Origin: Paratinospora sagittata
Taxonomy: Eukaryota > Streptophyta > Magnoliopsida > Ranunculales > Menispermaceae
NCBI GenBank assembly: GCA_035771175.1
Contig: CM069597.1
Span: 12,125,001 to 12,189,000 of the forward strand
Direction: 5' to 3'
Length of the DNA stretch: 64,000 nt
Shown here one piece after another: positions 11,579-21,813 of this stretch (the stretch's first letter is position 1; every line of letters begins with the position of its first letter). Made by a program: the position numbers and the translations under genes. Under the pieces are notes generated by a model that worked only from the letters and a program-made list of their open reading frames with translations, had not been told where the DNA came from and ran no database searches.

Positions 11579-12340
11579 CTAGTTGGCACTTGCATCGGTT
11601 GCAACCATGGCCAAGTTCTCAACAGAAGTAGCAGCTCCCTTTATTCCAAGCATAACGTTCTTGCGGCTCTCTTCTCTTCTCACCTCGGCAAAGACTTCAC
11701 CAATAGAGGGAACAGGTTGTTGACCAATTATTCTCCCCCTAACTTCATCAAATTCAACGTTCAATCCTGCAAGAAACCTGAAGATTCGATCATTGTTCAC
11801 CATCTTCTTGTTATGATTGCAGTCTTCTGTCGATTTCCATTCATAATCGTTAAATAGGTCTAGATCTTTCCACAATCGTTTCAAAGAATTGAAATATTTG
11901 GTGACACTGTCTTCCCCTTGTCGAATCTCACCAAGTTTCAACATTAACTCATATATTTGGGATTGATTACCCAGATCATAGTACATCTGATTGATATCAT
12001 CCCACAATTCTTTGGTTGTAGGATAGCACATATAGTTGCAACTAATGTCCTCATCCATAGAATTCACAAGCCATGTCATGACCGTGGAGTTTTCAGCATC
12101 CCAGGTTGCATATGTCGAATCTTCCTTTGCTGGTGTTGTCTTATCCCCGGTTAGGTATCCAATCTTCCCTTGTCCCCGAATATACATTCGGACAGATTGA
12201 GACCAACGCAAGAAGTTATCACCATTTAATCGAATATTACTGATCTGAATAGAGTGCGTATCAGAGTTGGTGACACCAGTTTCAGAGGTTTTCAGTGGGG
12301 TAATAAGGGAAGGAAAGGATTCTGATGAAATGTCTGACAT
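11579..12340 (-). CDS. Copia-2 gag (open reading frame retained)
   Basis: This is an uninterrupted 253-residue frame beginning MSDISSESFPS 69 bases inside the LTR edge. It has the copia gag N-terminal motif ISNIRLNGDNFLRWSQSVRMYIRGQGK, the block TWDAENSTVMTWLVNSMDEDIS and the UBN2-type helix (YFNSLKRLWKDLDLF, FLAGLNVEFDEVRGRI, VFAEVRREESRKNVML). It ends at a stop before the zinc knuckle. Gag packs element RNA in cytoplasmic particles. It is the only complete-looking gag frame in the window. Because protease, integrase and RT downstream are broken, it belongs to a dead element and is probably not maintained by selection. Confidence 0.85.
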   Translation of the reverse strand: MSDISSESFPSLITPLKTSETGVTNSDTHSIQISNIRLNGDNFLRWSQSVRMYIRGQGKIGYLTGDKTTPAKEDSTYATWDAENSTVMTWLVNSMDEDISCNYMCYPTTKELWDDINQMYYDLGNQSQIYELMLKLGEIRQGEDSVTKYFNSLKRLWKDLDLFNDYEWKSTEDCNHNKKMVNNDRIFRFLAGLNVEFDEVRGRIIGQQPVPSIGEVFAEVRREESRKNVMLGIKGAATSVENLAMVATDASAN

Positions 12341-12396
12341 GGTGAAGGATGGCTGACAAGTTTTAGGGTTCTGTAGGAGTCAAAGAATACGTCCCT

Positions 12397-12408
12397 GCTC
12401 TGATACCA
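12397..12408 (-). other. Copia-2 primer-binding site
   Basis: The minus strand reads TGGTATCAGAGC directly inside the 5' LTR and is complementary to the 3' end of initiator-Met tRNA. Confidence 0.92.
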
Positions 12409-12673
12409 TAAAAGCTAGAGAGAAATATTGGAGGAATAGAGAATTTGTATATTATTCACATCTTAAAAGAATACATGGTACCTGTATTAATAGATGATAC
12501 AAAGCATAAAAAAGAAATGGAATAATTACTGATTCTAATCTAGGAATGAAATACTTTCTGATTCTAATCTAAATCCGAACTTTCCTATTATGTAGTTATT
12601 TACTATATGATATATCTATAATATTCTCAAGGATTCAGCCATATCTCAACCAGAATTATTTCTGTTTTCAACA
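12409..12673 (-). repeat. Copia-2 5' LTR (265 bp)
   Basis: Partner of the LTR at 5995-6265. The two differ by scattered substitutions and a few short indels, so the insertion is not recent. Confidence 0.9.
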
Positions 12674-14583
12674 TCACTTTAGGCCAAGAAACAAAATCAG
12701 AAGCTCTTTTATTATCAATTTTCACCATGGAAGCAAGAGAAGGTTTTTGCTTGGCAATCCTGTCGCCACCGCTTGATATGCAAATATGTTTTCCTAATTA
12801 ATGCCTTACTGTGGTCAGTCATTCCAGGGGGATGATTGGGTGGTTGAAGCTAATCACAAAAGTATGCGCCTCTTTAAGCCTATAAGCAAGAATTTTGGAT
12901 ATGATTTTTATATAAAATCCTTGTGTAGGGATATGTTTGACGTCCTCAATCGTTTCTACTCTGGCATAAGTTGAAATTTACTTCTCTGCAATTCTACTAG
13001 ATTGAAAAAAAAAACTGACTCCTTATATAATATTCAACATTTATTTCACAAATACTTGTAACGTTGTTGGTTATCTCTGTCCATATTATTTTATGTCTTC
13101 CTCTACCTCAATTTTTATCTTAGATTGTTAATAGGCCACTCTCTCTCTAACTGACACATTTAGATGTCGTCACTATATTCGCACAAACCACCTTAATCAG
13201 TTTTATCTTATTTTCTCTCCAATTGGGTATACTCCTACCATTTCTCGAATATATTCATTTTTAATTTTATTTTTCAATATTTACCACATATCCATCTTAA
13301 CACTCATCACACTTAGTTTGTTAACGTGTTGTTTCTATACTACCCAACATTTTGTTCTATAGAGCATGGCTGGCTTAATAGCGGTCTATTTTTCTTTTTG
13401 AGTTCAACAGGATACAATTGTGTAATATTACAAAAGCGCTATTCCGCTTAACCTACCCTGTTTTAACTCTGTGGTTCACATCTCGCCTATTTCTCCCTCA
13501 TGCTAAATAATTTACATACAAAAATGTATTTTAAAATGTAGCATGTACAATTGTTTTTTAACTATGAAACCGTTCAAAAGGCTCCAAGCAATAGTTGTCT
13601 TTGAAGAGCCCCATTTGACATTGCAATTTGATAAGGAGGGGGCGGGGGTGTTGTTCCCCCTTTATTCTCACATCGGTGGGAAAGAGAAGCCCCCCCTTCC
13701 TTTCCCTTCCTCACTCTTATCACCTAATATTTTCTATCCCTCTTCTTTACCCATTTGCTCTTCTTCTTGTTTGTTCCTTTGTTGTTCCTTGAGACATTTT
13801 GTTGAAGAATATTTTAAAAAGCTAGAAACTTTGGACCTTATGTGATAAAGTCAGTTTGGACAAGACACTTGACTAACCTGATTTAATAGTCGGATCGGTT
13901 GGGTAACTTGGTTTTTAAAAGTTTGTTTTGGCTTTGGGTTGTACATTTTTTCACTTGGATAGGGTTGAGTTGGTTGGGAATTTGGTTCAATCCTGATCTG
14001 TGCACACCCTTGATCAGGTGAATCTGCCGGAAGCCATCCCCCATCCCCCCCTCCCCCAAAAAGCACAAAAAAAAAACAAAAAAATCCTCTCATTTTACTT
14101 ACCCGGAGATTTAGCGAATCAAAAAGTTGAAACCCATGTTTCAGAGCATTAATAGTGATCCTCCTTTGATTCCTTTCTTGTTTCTACTGCTAGCTTGACA
14201 GTTTTTTAGGAGGTCTTCTATGTAAAAACTACAAAGTGCTGTACCAGGGATCAGAAGATAGCTCCTCCATTTTGTGATTATCTTGGGACACTTTACAATG
14301 GTTCCATCATTCAATACTTCAAGTTGAATAAAGTCTATCTACGATCATTAATGGGGTTGAGCTTGAGAACAAGGAACTCCATGATATCGCTGTCATGGAA
14401 GTTTAAGCTCTATCTAGAGGCCCTCCAATGAGCTGCGCAAGATTTATGCATAATTGCATCTAACTTAATGGTGTTAGTTTTTCTATTTATATATTTTCCC
14501 TTCTTGGCGATGAAAAAAGGTAATATTTGAGAAAAGTTAATGCCGAAATGAACACTTATATCCCTGCGTGCCTTGCATGCCAG
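12674..14583. other. Intergenic, no supported gene
   Basis: AT-rich. At 13862-14030 there is GGTTGGG/GGTTTGGG-rich sequence related in style to 17100-17280, a common low-complexity plant repeat. Short open frames at 13543-13845 and 13851-14093 have biased composition and no recognisable domain. No kinase-domain or first EF-hand exon of the CDPK fragment that follows could be found here. Confidence 0.5.
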
Positions 14584-15044
14584 GCAGACATTGACAACAG
14601 TGGAACAATTGACTATGGTGAGTTCTTGGCAGCAACTCTCCATCTTAACAAAATAGAGAAGGAGGACCATTTGTACGCTGCTTTCTCTTATTTTGACAAA
14701 GATGGAAGTGGATACATCACCCAAGATGAGCTCCAACAAGCATGTGAGGAATTTGGCATGGAAGATGTGCAATTGGAAGACATCATTAGAGAAGTGGATC
14801 AGGACAATGTGAGTGGTTTTCTTTCTGTCCCAACTCTTATTCTGAGATTTTGCTTTTCAGAAATCAAAATCTCAGTCTTATGTTAAAGCTTGCTTCTTTT
14901 CTTTTCTTTTTGTTGTTTTGCCAGGATGGGCGAATAGATTACAGTGAGTTTGTGGCAATGATGCAAGATGGAAGAGGCTTTGGTATGAAGGGTATTCAAA
15001 ATAACTTGAAGGTTGGGTTCAAGGAAGCATTGAAGCTTGGTTGA
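14584..15044 (+). pseudogene. Calcium-dependent protein kinase, last two exons only
   Basis: The first exon (14584-14808) follows a CAG acceptor. It reads [20 protein letters not shown] (second half of EF-hand 2), [12 protein letters not shown] (EF-hand 3) and the start of EF-hand 4 up to DQDN, before a GTGAG donor. The second exon (14925-15044) follows CCAG and gives DGRIDYSEFVAMMQDGRG, completing EF-hand 4, and a typical CDPK tail with a stop at 15042. Both splice sites and the reading phase are sound and no stop occurs. The kinase domain, autoinhibitory junction and EF-hand 1, which should lie just upstream, are absent. This looks like the 3' end of a CDPK left by duplication or rearrangement. 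An unseen long intron with exons left of the window is the alternative. CDPKs transduce Ca2+ signals by Ser/Thr phosphorylation. Confidence 0.85.
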
Positions 15045-17495
15045 TGTCTGATATTGGTATCATATTACCTCATTTTTTGCTCTCTTTGAAGAGGATGTGA
15101 TGTGTATATTAGCCGTAAAGATCAACTGGTTCAGAGAGCTAAGTCCCTGTTCATCTTCTTCACAAATGTTCTCTTTTCATTTCATTTTTTTTTTTGGGTA
15201 TAGTTTAGTTCAAGAATGTTGTTTGTAATATCAGTTGGTTAAGTGCTAATGCAACTAGGAAAACATGCTTTTTGATGTAGTTACCTGTCTCTCTTCTTTT
15301 CTTTTTTTTGTGTGTTGTACTCAATTTTCTCAACAATTTTCAAAGCAAATGTTTAGGGCATTTACAAGGGAATATATTCACTTTAATGACACTTGTACAT
15401 AGGCATGTGTGTTGCATGTGACATTTAAAATTTTAATTTTTAACTACATTAAATTTTTGTTTCAATTAAAAAAAAAAAATAGTAGAAAACAGTAACAACT
15501 TAAATTTAAAAAGTGCAAATAGAGAAACTGTGTAGACACAAAAACAGGATACATGGAGTGGGAGTAATTTAACTACTTAAATTCTAACCTATAATTAATT
15601 TTAAAATTAAAACTTAACTATAAGGTTAAAGGGGTAGCTTTGAAAGTTGGAGAAAAATGGTAATAAGGGGAGTTTTTTCAAGTTTAAAGGAGTTGCGTTG
15701 ATCAACTTTTAAAGTTTAATTTATGTGCTATGCATAATTTTTTAACAATAATTATAACCAATATCTATTGTTTTTTTTTTTTTTTTTTTTGACAAGGGGG
15801 GTAGGGTTCGATCACCCAACCTCATGGTTGGGGAGTGGCGTCTTAACAATAATTATTACCAATATCTATGTCTTTAATGGTTATTTAAATAACTTAAAAT
15901 GAGAATGTTGAAGAAAAGAGGAAGAGATAAATTTAGGGTTCAATTAAGGTCTATCACTAAGAAGGAGTACATTGATCAAAAAAAAAAAAAAAAATCTCTT
16001 TTTGGTCCTCATTGCCATGCGTGGAGGAAAATATTTTAAAAAATATTAGAATAAAAAATTAAAAAAGCTTACAGGAAAAAAGAAAGATAATTAATTTATT
16101 GGAGGGAACTAAAATCTCTAATAAATTTTTTAAGGGAACCCAACTTTCAAAATGGGATCATAATAAGTTTTTGCCCTCTCCTTTCGTCAATACATAACCA
16201 CCTGTAACTACTAATCACTACTTAGAGCCACTCACTACCTAACCCTCACCTTTTTTCTTTTTCTTTTTGAACTAAATAAACTTACAAAATAAAAATAAAA
16301 AATTATTTAAGTTAAACAGAAAATATGATCGTAAAAGTTCATCAATTATTTTCAATATATATACTTATTTATACTTTATAAATTTAAATACTTGAAGCAC
16401 GCACTATGTGATTACTTTCTTTCATGCTTCTAATATTATTTTTATTAACTTTAAATTAATCTATAGTATTATAATGGGAAGCACCTTTGTTCACTTTTTT
16501 TATTGACATTAAATTAAGGATGAGATTCATTGTCACTTCTCTCGCAAGCCCCCGGAAATTTAGAGCATGGGCAAATTCTCCCAATTTTTTTGTGACCCGC
16601 ATAGCATGTGCATAATAATTGGATGATTGATAGTAAAGCTTTTTTTTTTTTTTGCTCAAAATTCTTTGAAAAGTTTACCTTTTATATTTTTTTAAAATTT
16701 TAATTTCATTATCAATAGGAGTAAATTAGTACTTTTTGTATTTAACTACTTTCCTACATTTTAGGCTTTTTTTATTTCTTATTTTTATTTTTCTCTATTC
16801 TATCTTTCTAACTTGCAAGTTTTTATTCCAACTTACCGCATTCACATTTTCAAAACAATTTTGCCCATTTTGATTATATTAAGTGACAAAAAATATATTT
16901 TTCTTTTTTTTAGAAGAATTTGTTTATTTTAATTAATTTATAACAATAACAACAATGCAACACGCACAGGTGTCCTCACTAGTTCTATATATATAAGGAG
17001 TTAATTTCGATATTATAAAGTGTAATACAATAGTTTTAGCTTTTCAATTTGTTTTTTGTCAGGCAAAAGAATAACTTGATTGAACTGAAAGCAAAGCAAG
17101 GGTGTGGGTGTTTACGGGTTGGGTTGGATCGAGTTGAGGTCAAATACCAACTTTAATTCAATTAAATCAGGTTGTAAAAAATTTAAACCAACTCAACCCA
17201 ATAGAACCCTAAATCTAACCTAACCCAACTCAATAACTTCGAGTTGAGTTGATCTGATTGATCTATTTTAATGTAGTGATTCTAAATTTTTATTTCTTAA
17301 ACTAATTTTTAAGTCAATTATAAATAATATTTTTATTAATATTATATTTATGAGATTTTATGTGATCCAATAACAATAGGTGACTCTAATAAAAATGTTA
17401 GCTATATAAACATGAGCATGAACGTCCCTCCTTAAAAGGGACAAAACATAACTTTGAGGGGCTAGATTGATTAGCATATTGCATAGCTGTTACAC
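15045..17495. other. Intergenic AT-rich sequence
   Basis: After the CDPK 3' end there is no open frame with recognisable content. The sequence has many homopolymer runs. The tract 17100-17280 is rich in GGGTTGGGTT and its complement and can fold on itself weakly. The SINE remnant at 15771 is listed separately. Confidence 0.5.
15771..15842 (-). mobile_element. SINE remnant (72 bp) with long target-site duplication
   Basis: On the minus strand a 52-bp body ends in CCCCCCTTGTC followed by about 20 A. Within it, TGGGTGATCGAACCC resembles a tRNA box B (GTTCGA core with one change). Near-identical 27-bp direct repeats flank it at 15742-15768 and 15843-15869, with one mismatch. A poly(A) end plus a long TSD is diagnostic of a LINE-mobilised insertion. 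Box A is missing, so this is a 5'-truncated copy. Confidence 0.8.
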
Positions 17496-17872
17496 GGGCT
17501 TTTGACATGATTACCCTTAAAAAATAAAAAAATTTCATAAATGTCATTAAAATATAAATATTAACTATTTTGCCCTATTTTACTATTCAGCGCCCAATTA
17601 GCTGACACACACCACGTATACGGTGGAGATGGAGTTATGAGTCAAAAGACGCGTTCCCTTCAAAAAATTTTTAAAAGACGCATTCCCTTAAAAAAATTTC
17701 CTGTAACTTTTTAAAAAACGCATTTCCTTCAAAATTTTTTTTTTTTTATTAACGGAAGGGAAGCTGCAAATTCACTACCAAGAACCAACAATTGTTTCAT
17801 CAATCGCTTCCTTTCCTTGCATTTTTGCACCCTTTCTTCCTGATTGATTCTCCTTGAAGAAGCACAACACAT
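17496..17872 (+). repeat. Left terminal inverted repeat, including inverted gene fragment
   Basis: The outer part (17496-17760) matches the complement of 18694-19006 at roughly three bases in four. It contains three imperfect direct copies of an AAAAGACGCATTCCCTT-like unit at about 17640-17735. The inner part (17761-17872) is nearly identical to the complement of 18585-18693. Confidence 0.8.
17761..17872 (-). pseudogene. DUF630-type N-terminus, inverted copy
   Basis: The minus frame starts at 17872 with MCCASSRR, then QEERVQKCKERKRLMKQLL, and runs into repeat sequence after SEFAAS. It matches the plus-strand copy at 18585 almost base for base, but codon 2 is Cys instead of Gly. That would abolish the MG start needed for N-myristoylation. 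Upstream homology between the two copies stops at the ATG. Confidence 0.8.
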
Positions 17873-18112
17873 TTTTATTTTAATGGAAACCCATTTCAGT
17901 CTCTTCTGAAAATCTCAGTTTTTTGTTTTGTTTTGTTTTTTTTTAATTCATTTCTCAGTTTCTTTCTGCATCAGAAGGAGAAGAATGTACTAATTTAGCA
18001 TTTTATATTACATTATAATTGATACCCAGTTTGATTTTTCAGGCGTTTAGATATAATCTCTCTTAACTCTTTAATGGGTAGAGCTTAAAATTTTTTAGCA
18101 ACCCAGTTTTTG

Positions 18113-18117
18113 ATATA

Positions 18118-18158
<41 letters not shown>
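18113..18158. repeat. (TA)n microsatellite
   Basis: Nearly pure AT dinucleotides inside the Mutator-like element spacer. Related shorter runs lie at 18289-18310 and 18436-18460, at the edges of the tandem duplication. Confidence 0.9.
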
Positions 18159-18166
18159 TTATTTAT

Positions 18167-18434
18167 TTTTTTCTTTTATAATTTACTGCTTCTGTTTCAA
18201 GCTGTTTACTGCTTGGTTTTTACGCAAAGTTTACCGCTTCTCTTTAGCTTTTCTTCTTTGGATCTAAATCTCTTGGTGTAAAACAGAGATATATATATAT
18301 ATATATATATTTTTTTCTTTTATAATTTACTGCTTGTGTTTCAAGCTGTTTACTGCTTGGTTTTTACGCAAAATTTACCGCTTCTCTTTAGCTTTTCTTC
18401 TTTGGATCTAAATCTCTTGGTGTAAAACAGAGAT
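18167..18434 (+). repeat. Tandem duplication, 2 x 124 bp joined by (AT)n
   Basis: Copies at 18167-18290 and 18311-18434 differ by only two substitutions (TTCTG/TTGTG and CAAAG/CAAAA positions). Each is bordered by AT runs, suggesting slippage or unequal pairing at the microsatellites. Confidence 0.92.
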
Positions 18435-18584
18435 TCATATAAATATATATGTATATATATCTTATCTGGGTTTGATCATTTGGCTCTAAATCATGATGAA
18501 TTTACAAAATACAATCTGGGTGTTTGTCTTTTGGGTTTAAAAATCTTCTTAGTGGTTTGAATTCTTAGTATTTTATCTGCAGAA

Positions 18585-18770
18585 ATGGGTTGTGCTTCTT
18601 CAAGGAGAATCAATCAAGAAGAAAGGGTGCAAAAATGCAAGGAAAGGAAGCGATTGATGAAACAATTGTTGGTTCTTCGTAGTGAATTTGCAGCTTCCCT
18701 TCCCTTGATAAAAGAATTTTTTTTATATGAAAACGTTTTTCTAAAATACGTCTTTCATTTAAAAAAATAA
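18585..18770 (+). pseudogene. DUF630/DUF632 protein N-terminus, truncated by repeat
   Basis: The ATG follows a plausible splice acceptor (ATCTGCAGAA). The reading MGCASSRR, EERVQKCKERKRLMKQLL, RSEFAAS is the N-terminal signature of plant DUF630/DUF632 (bZIP-like, NRG2-related) proteins. Family members continue with about 600-800 residues, starting near an LAYLRSL block. Here the frame instead enters terminal-repeat sequence after codon 36 and stops at 18770. MGC at the start is a canonical N-myristoylation and palmitoylation site. It is a captured fragment, not a functional gene. Confidence 0.82.
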
Positions 18771-19006
18771 AAATTATTACAGATAGGGCATCTTCTGAAA
18801 AAATATATTTTCTGTAAAAAAAAAAAATACAACGCAAAAGACGTCTTCCTAACAACTCTAGCTCTACCTCTAGTCTGACGGTTGTGTGTCGGCTGACTGG
18901 ACGGTAAATAGTGAAAATATGACAAATAAGTTAATATTTACGTTTTAATTTTAATGATATTTGTAAATTTTTTTTATTTTTTAGGGGCAATCATTTCAAA
19001 TGCTCG
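18585..19006 (-). repeat. Right terminal inverted repeat, including gene fragment
   Basis: Partner of 17496-17872, ending in GGGGCAATCATTTCAAATGC and CTCG at 19006. It is longer than the left arm because of small insertions. Confidence 0.8.
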
Positions 19007-19015
19007 TTGTTACAC

Positions 19016-19744
19016 TATATATATATATATATTTATTTATTTTCTATTTTTTATTTTTTCCATCTTGGTACTAATAATAATTTGATTACATTGGCTTTAT
19101 CTAAGACACTAAATTTCATTTAATATAAGCTAAATATTAAAGTTCATTTTGATTTAATGTTACTAATAGACATATTATCCAGCAGATGATCATAATTTTG
19201 TTAATTCAATATATTATCCCTCTTAGATTTTAAATTTTATGTAAGCCTTGGCTTGAACCTATTACAAGAACTCTATCCTAGAAAATTTATTTTATAGACT
19301 CTCAAACATTTTTATTTTTTTTGGTTCCGAACTTTTGTTATCTTGTTGGTTTCCCTGATGACATGACATCAATATTCTAATTCATATCTTGACATGTAAT
19401 AATGCTACATTGGAAATAAGGATTTTCTTTTCTTTTCTTTTTTTTGAAAAAAACTTGTGAAGAGAAAAGATTAAGCATGCAGGGGTGGCAAATATATAAG
19501 TACAGATGAAAACAAGCACAGACAAATAGACAATGCCTTAGATTTGCCATCATCCACCTTACCATGGATTAGTTACACATAGAATTTATAACTCAGATGT
19601 TCATTTTGTTTTAAATTAGAGTTTTGTAAATCTCTTTTTTTTAGTAGAATTCTATCCATTGCATATAAAAAAATTGCACTTCAATCTTGTTACACCTAAA
19701 ATTGAACTAACGCGAAGATGATGATATATTTTTTTTATATTCAT
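19016..19744. other. AT-rich intergenic sequence
   Basis: Begins with a (TA)n run at 19014-19031. No open frame of interest and no recognised repeat. Confidence 0.5.
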
Positions 19745-21813
19745 AGTGGTTTACTTTGATGATACTTTAATTTATAGCCCTAACCCTACAGTGCATCTTA
19801 AATACTTGTGAGAAGTACTTTTGACTCTGCGTAGTCACAAGTTGTACGCTGGACCTAAAAAGTGCACATTCTTGCCAGATCGGATGTTATTTTTGGATTA
19901 TGTGGTATCCAACAATGGTTTAGCAGTGGATGAAGCTAAGGTGCCGACCGTGCAACAATGGCCTCAGCCTAGGACCATTAGAAAGGTGCGCAGTTTTCAT
20001 GGGCTTGCTTCCTTTTATAGGAGATTTATTCCACACTTTAGTAGTATCATGACACCTATCACTAATTGCATGAAGAATGAAAAATTCAGTTGGACAGATG
20101 AGGCTATAACAACATTCCAACTGATCACGCAGAAGTTGACCACAACCCCAGTTTTGGTGCTTCCCAATTTCTCCTTGCCTTTTGAGTTATATTGTGATGC
20201 TTCCAAGGTTGGCATTGGAGCCATTTTGAGCCAAGAGTCAGGCTATAGCCTATTTCAGTGAGAAGTTATCTGGGGCGAAACAGTGCTATAGTATATACGA
20301 TGTGGAGTTTTGTGCAGTGGTCCAAGCTATTCGACATTAGCGTTACTATTTATTCCAGTTCATTCTGTACACCGATCATGATGCGTTGAAGCACTTGGGT
20401 GTTCAGGACAAAGTATCATCTTGACATGCATCTTGGGCTGCATACTGCAGTAGTTTACTTTTGTGATCAAGCATAAAGCTGGCATCCTAAACCGAGTAGC
20501 TGACGGGCTGAGTAGGAGACATAATTTTGTGGTGCAAATGCGGGTTGAGGTTCCAAGATTTGATTCTATTGTAGACCAATATGCTGATCATCCTTCCTTT
20601 TCTGGGATCCTACCACAGATACAGGATGGGGAGCAAACTGATTTTGTTTTGCAGGATGGGTTCCTATTTAAGGGTACTCAACTGTGTATTCTTGGTAGTA
20701 GTCTCTGTTTGAAGATCATTCAGGAGTTACATGGTAAAAGCCACGTGGGACGTGATTGTACTTTCCAGCTTGTTTCTTCTTCGTACTTTTGTCCAACTAT
20801 GCGCAAGGAAGTGGGTCAATTTGTTGAAGGATGTCGTGTTTGCCAAGTGTCCAAGGGCAAAGCTACTAATGTTGGGTTATATCAGCCTTTGCCCATTCCT
20901 ACCCAACCATGGATAGATATTAGCATGGATTTTTGTACTTGGTGTTTCAAGGACGTAGAAGGGTCATGATTCTATTTTTGTGGTTCTTGATCGTTTCTCA
21001 AAGATGACATATTTCATCCCTTGTAAGAAGACTACGGATGCGGTCAACGTGGCAGTCCTATTATTCAGGAGAATTATCGTCTCCACGGGCTCTCTACTTC
21101 TATTGTCTCAGATCGTGATACACATTTCATTAGCCATTTTCGGCGAAGTTTATGGAGGATGGTGAATACAGAGCTTGATGTCAGTAGTGCTTATCATTCA
21201 CAGACGAACGATCAGACTGAGGTCACTAATCATTCCTTGGGCGATCTCCTTCACAGCTGAGTTGGTGATCATGTGAAGCAGTGAGATCGTCAGCTTTGTC
21301 AAGCTGAGTTTGCTCATAATCATGCATGTAATAGTAGCACTGGCTTCAGCCCTTTTGAGGTTGTTTACAGTATAGTGCCCAGATGTCCCCTTGATCTTGC
21401 CTCAGTTTCAGATCAATTGCGCATGCATGGCAAGGTTGAGGATTTCTTTCAACAGCTTCAACAACTCCATCAGACCACTCATGATCGTTTGGTAGAGGTT
21501 ACCCAAATGTACAAAACAACCGCAGATCGGAAACATCAGCATGTGGAGTTCGAAGTGGGAGATTATGTTTGGGCCATATTGTCGAAGGATCACATCCATG
21601 CCCATGAGTACAACAAGCTTGCAGCTCGAAAAATTGGTCTTTAGAGGTTATTGAGATGATTAATCCCATTGCTTACCGGTTGAAACTACCCATTCACATT
21701 CAAACCTCTGATGTTTTTAATGTCAAGCACCTCATTCCGTATTTGGGAGATTCTCTTTCTGATGATGGACCGCTTTCAAATTTGACGTCGAATTTTTCCT
21801 ATGCTGGGGGGAA
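19745..21813 (+). pseudogene. Gypsy-B pol: RT C-terminus, RNase H, integrase
   Basis: The order is RT (VVYFDDTLIYS, then [18 protein letters not shown] and [19 protein letters not shown]), RNase H ([20 protein letters not shown]), and then stops near 20260-20460. The integrase H2C2 finger follows (ELHGKSHVGRDCTF, FVEGCRVCQVSKG), with [29 protein letters not shown], and the C-terminal domain with VGDYVWAIL and DVFNVKHLIPYLGD. A catalytic core from about 21090 to 21370 is in pieces. Domain order RT-RH-INT is diagnostic of Ty3/gypsy. The coding end overlaps the purine tract. Confidence 0.88.

Larger units (their letters stand above)
5995..12673 (-). mobile_element. Copia-2: Ty1/copia retrotransposon with two nested LINEs
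   Basis: Two similar LTRs (5995-6265 and 12409-12673) enclose a minus-strand gag-protease-integrase-RT-RNase H order, with a primer-binding site at 12397-12408 and a purine tract next to the 3' LTR. Two LINE copies of 589 and 963 bp interrupt RNase H and the integrase-RT linker. The sense-strand LTR ends are TG and TA. No convincing 5-bp TSD is seen: the outer flanks share only AGT next to the ends, plus a nearby CACTT at 5985-5989 and 12675-12679. Confidence 0.93.
17496..19006. mobile_element. Mutator-like element carrying a DUF630 gene fragment (Pack-MULE type)
   Basis: Long inverted repeats (17496-17872 and 18585-19006) face each other around a spacer of about 710 bp. The ends are GGGCTTTTGACATGATTACCC-like (left) and its diverged complement (right). 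Flanking 9-mers CTGTTACAC (17487-17495) and TTGTTACAC (19007-19015) match 8 of 9, and a 9-bp TSD is the Mutator hallmark. No transposase frame is present, so it is non-autonomous. The innermost 105-110 bp of each arm is the 5' coding end of a host gene, and the spacer contains what looks like that gene's upstream region. Confidence 0.82.

Noticed and set aside
18585..18770. Functional small DUF630 protein
   Set aside because: The frame enters terminal-repeat sequence after codon 36 and lacks nearly all of the family's length.
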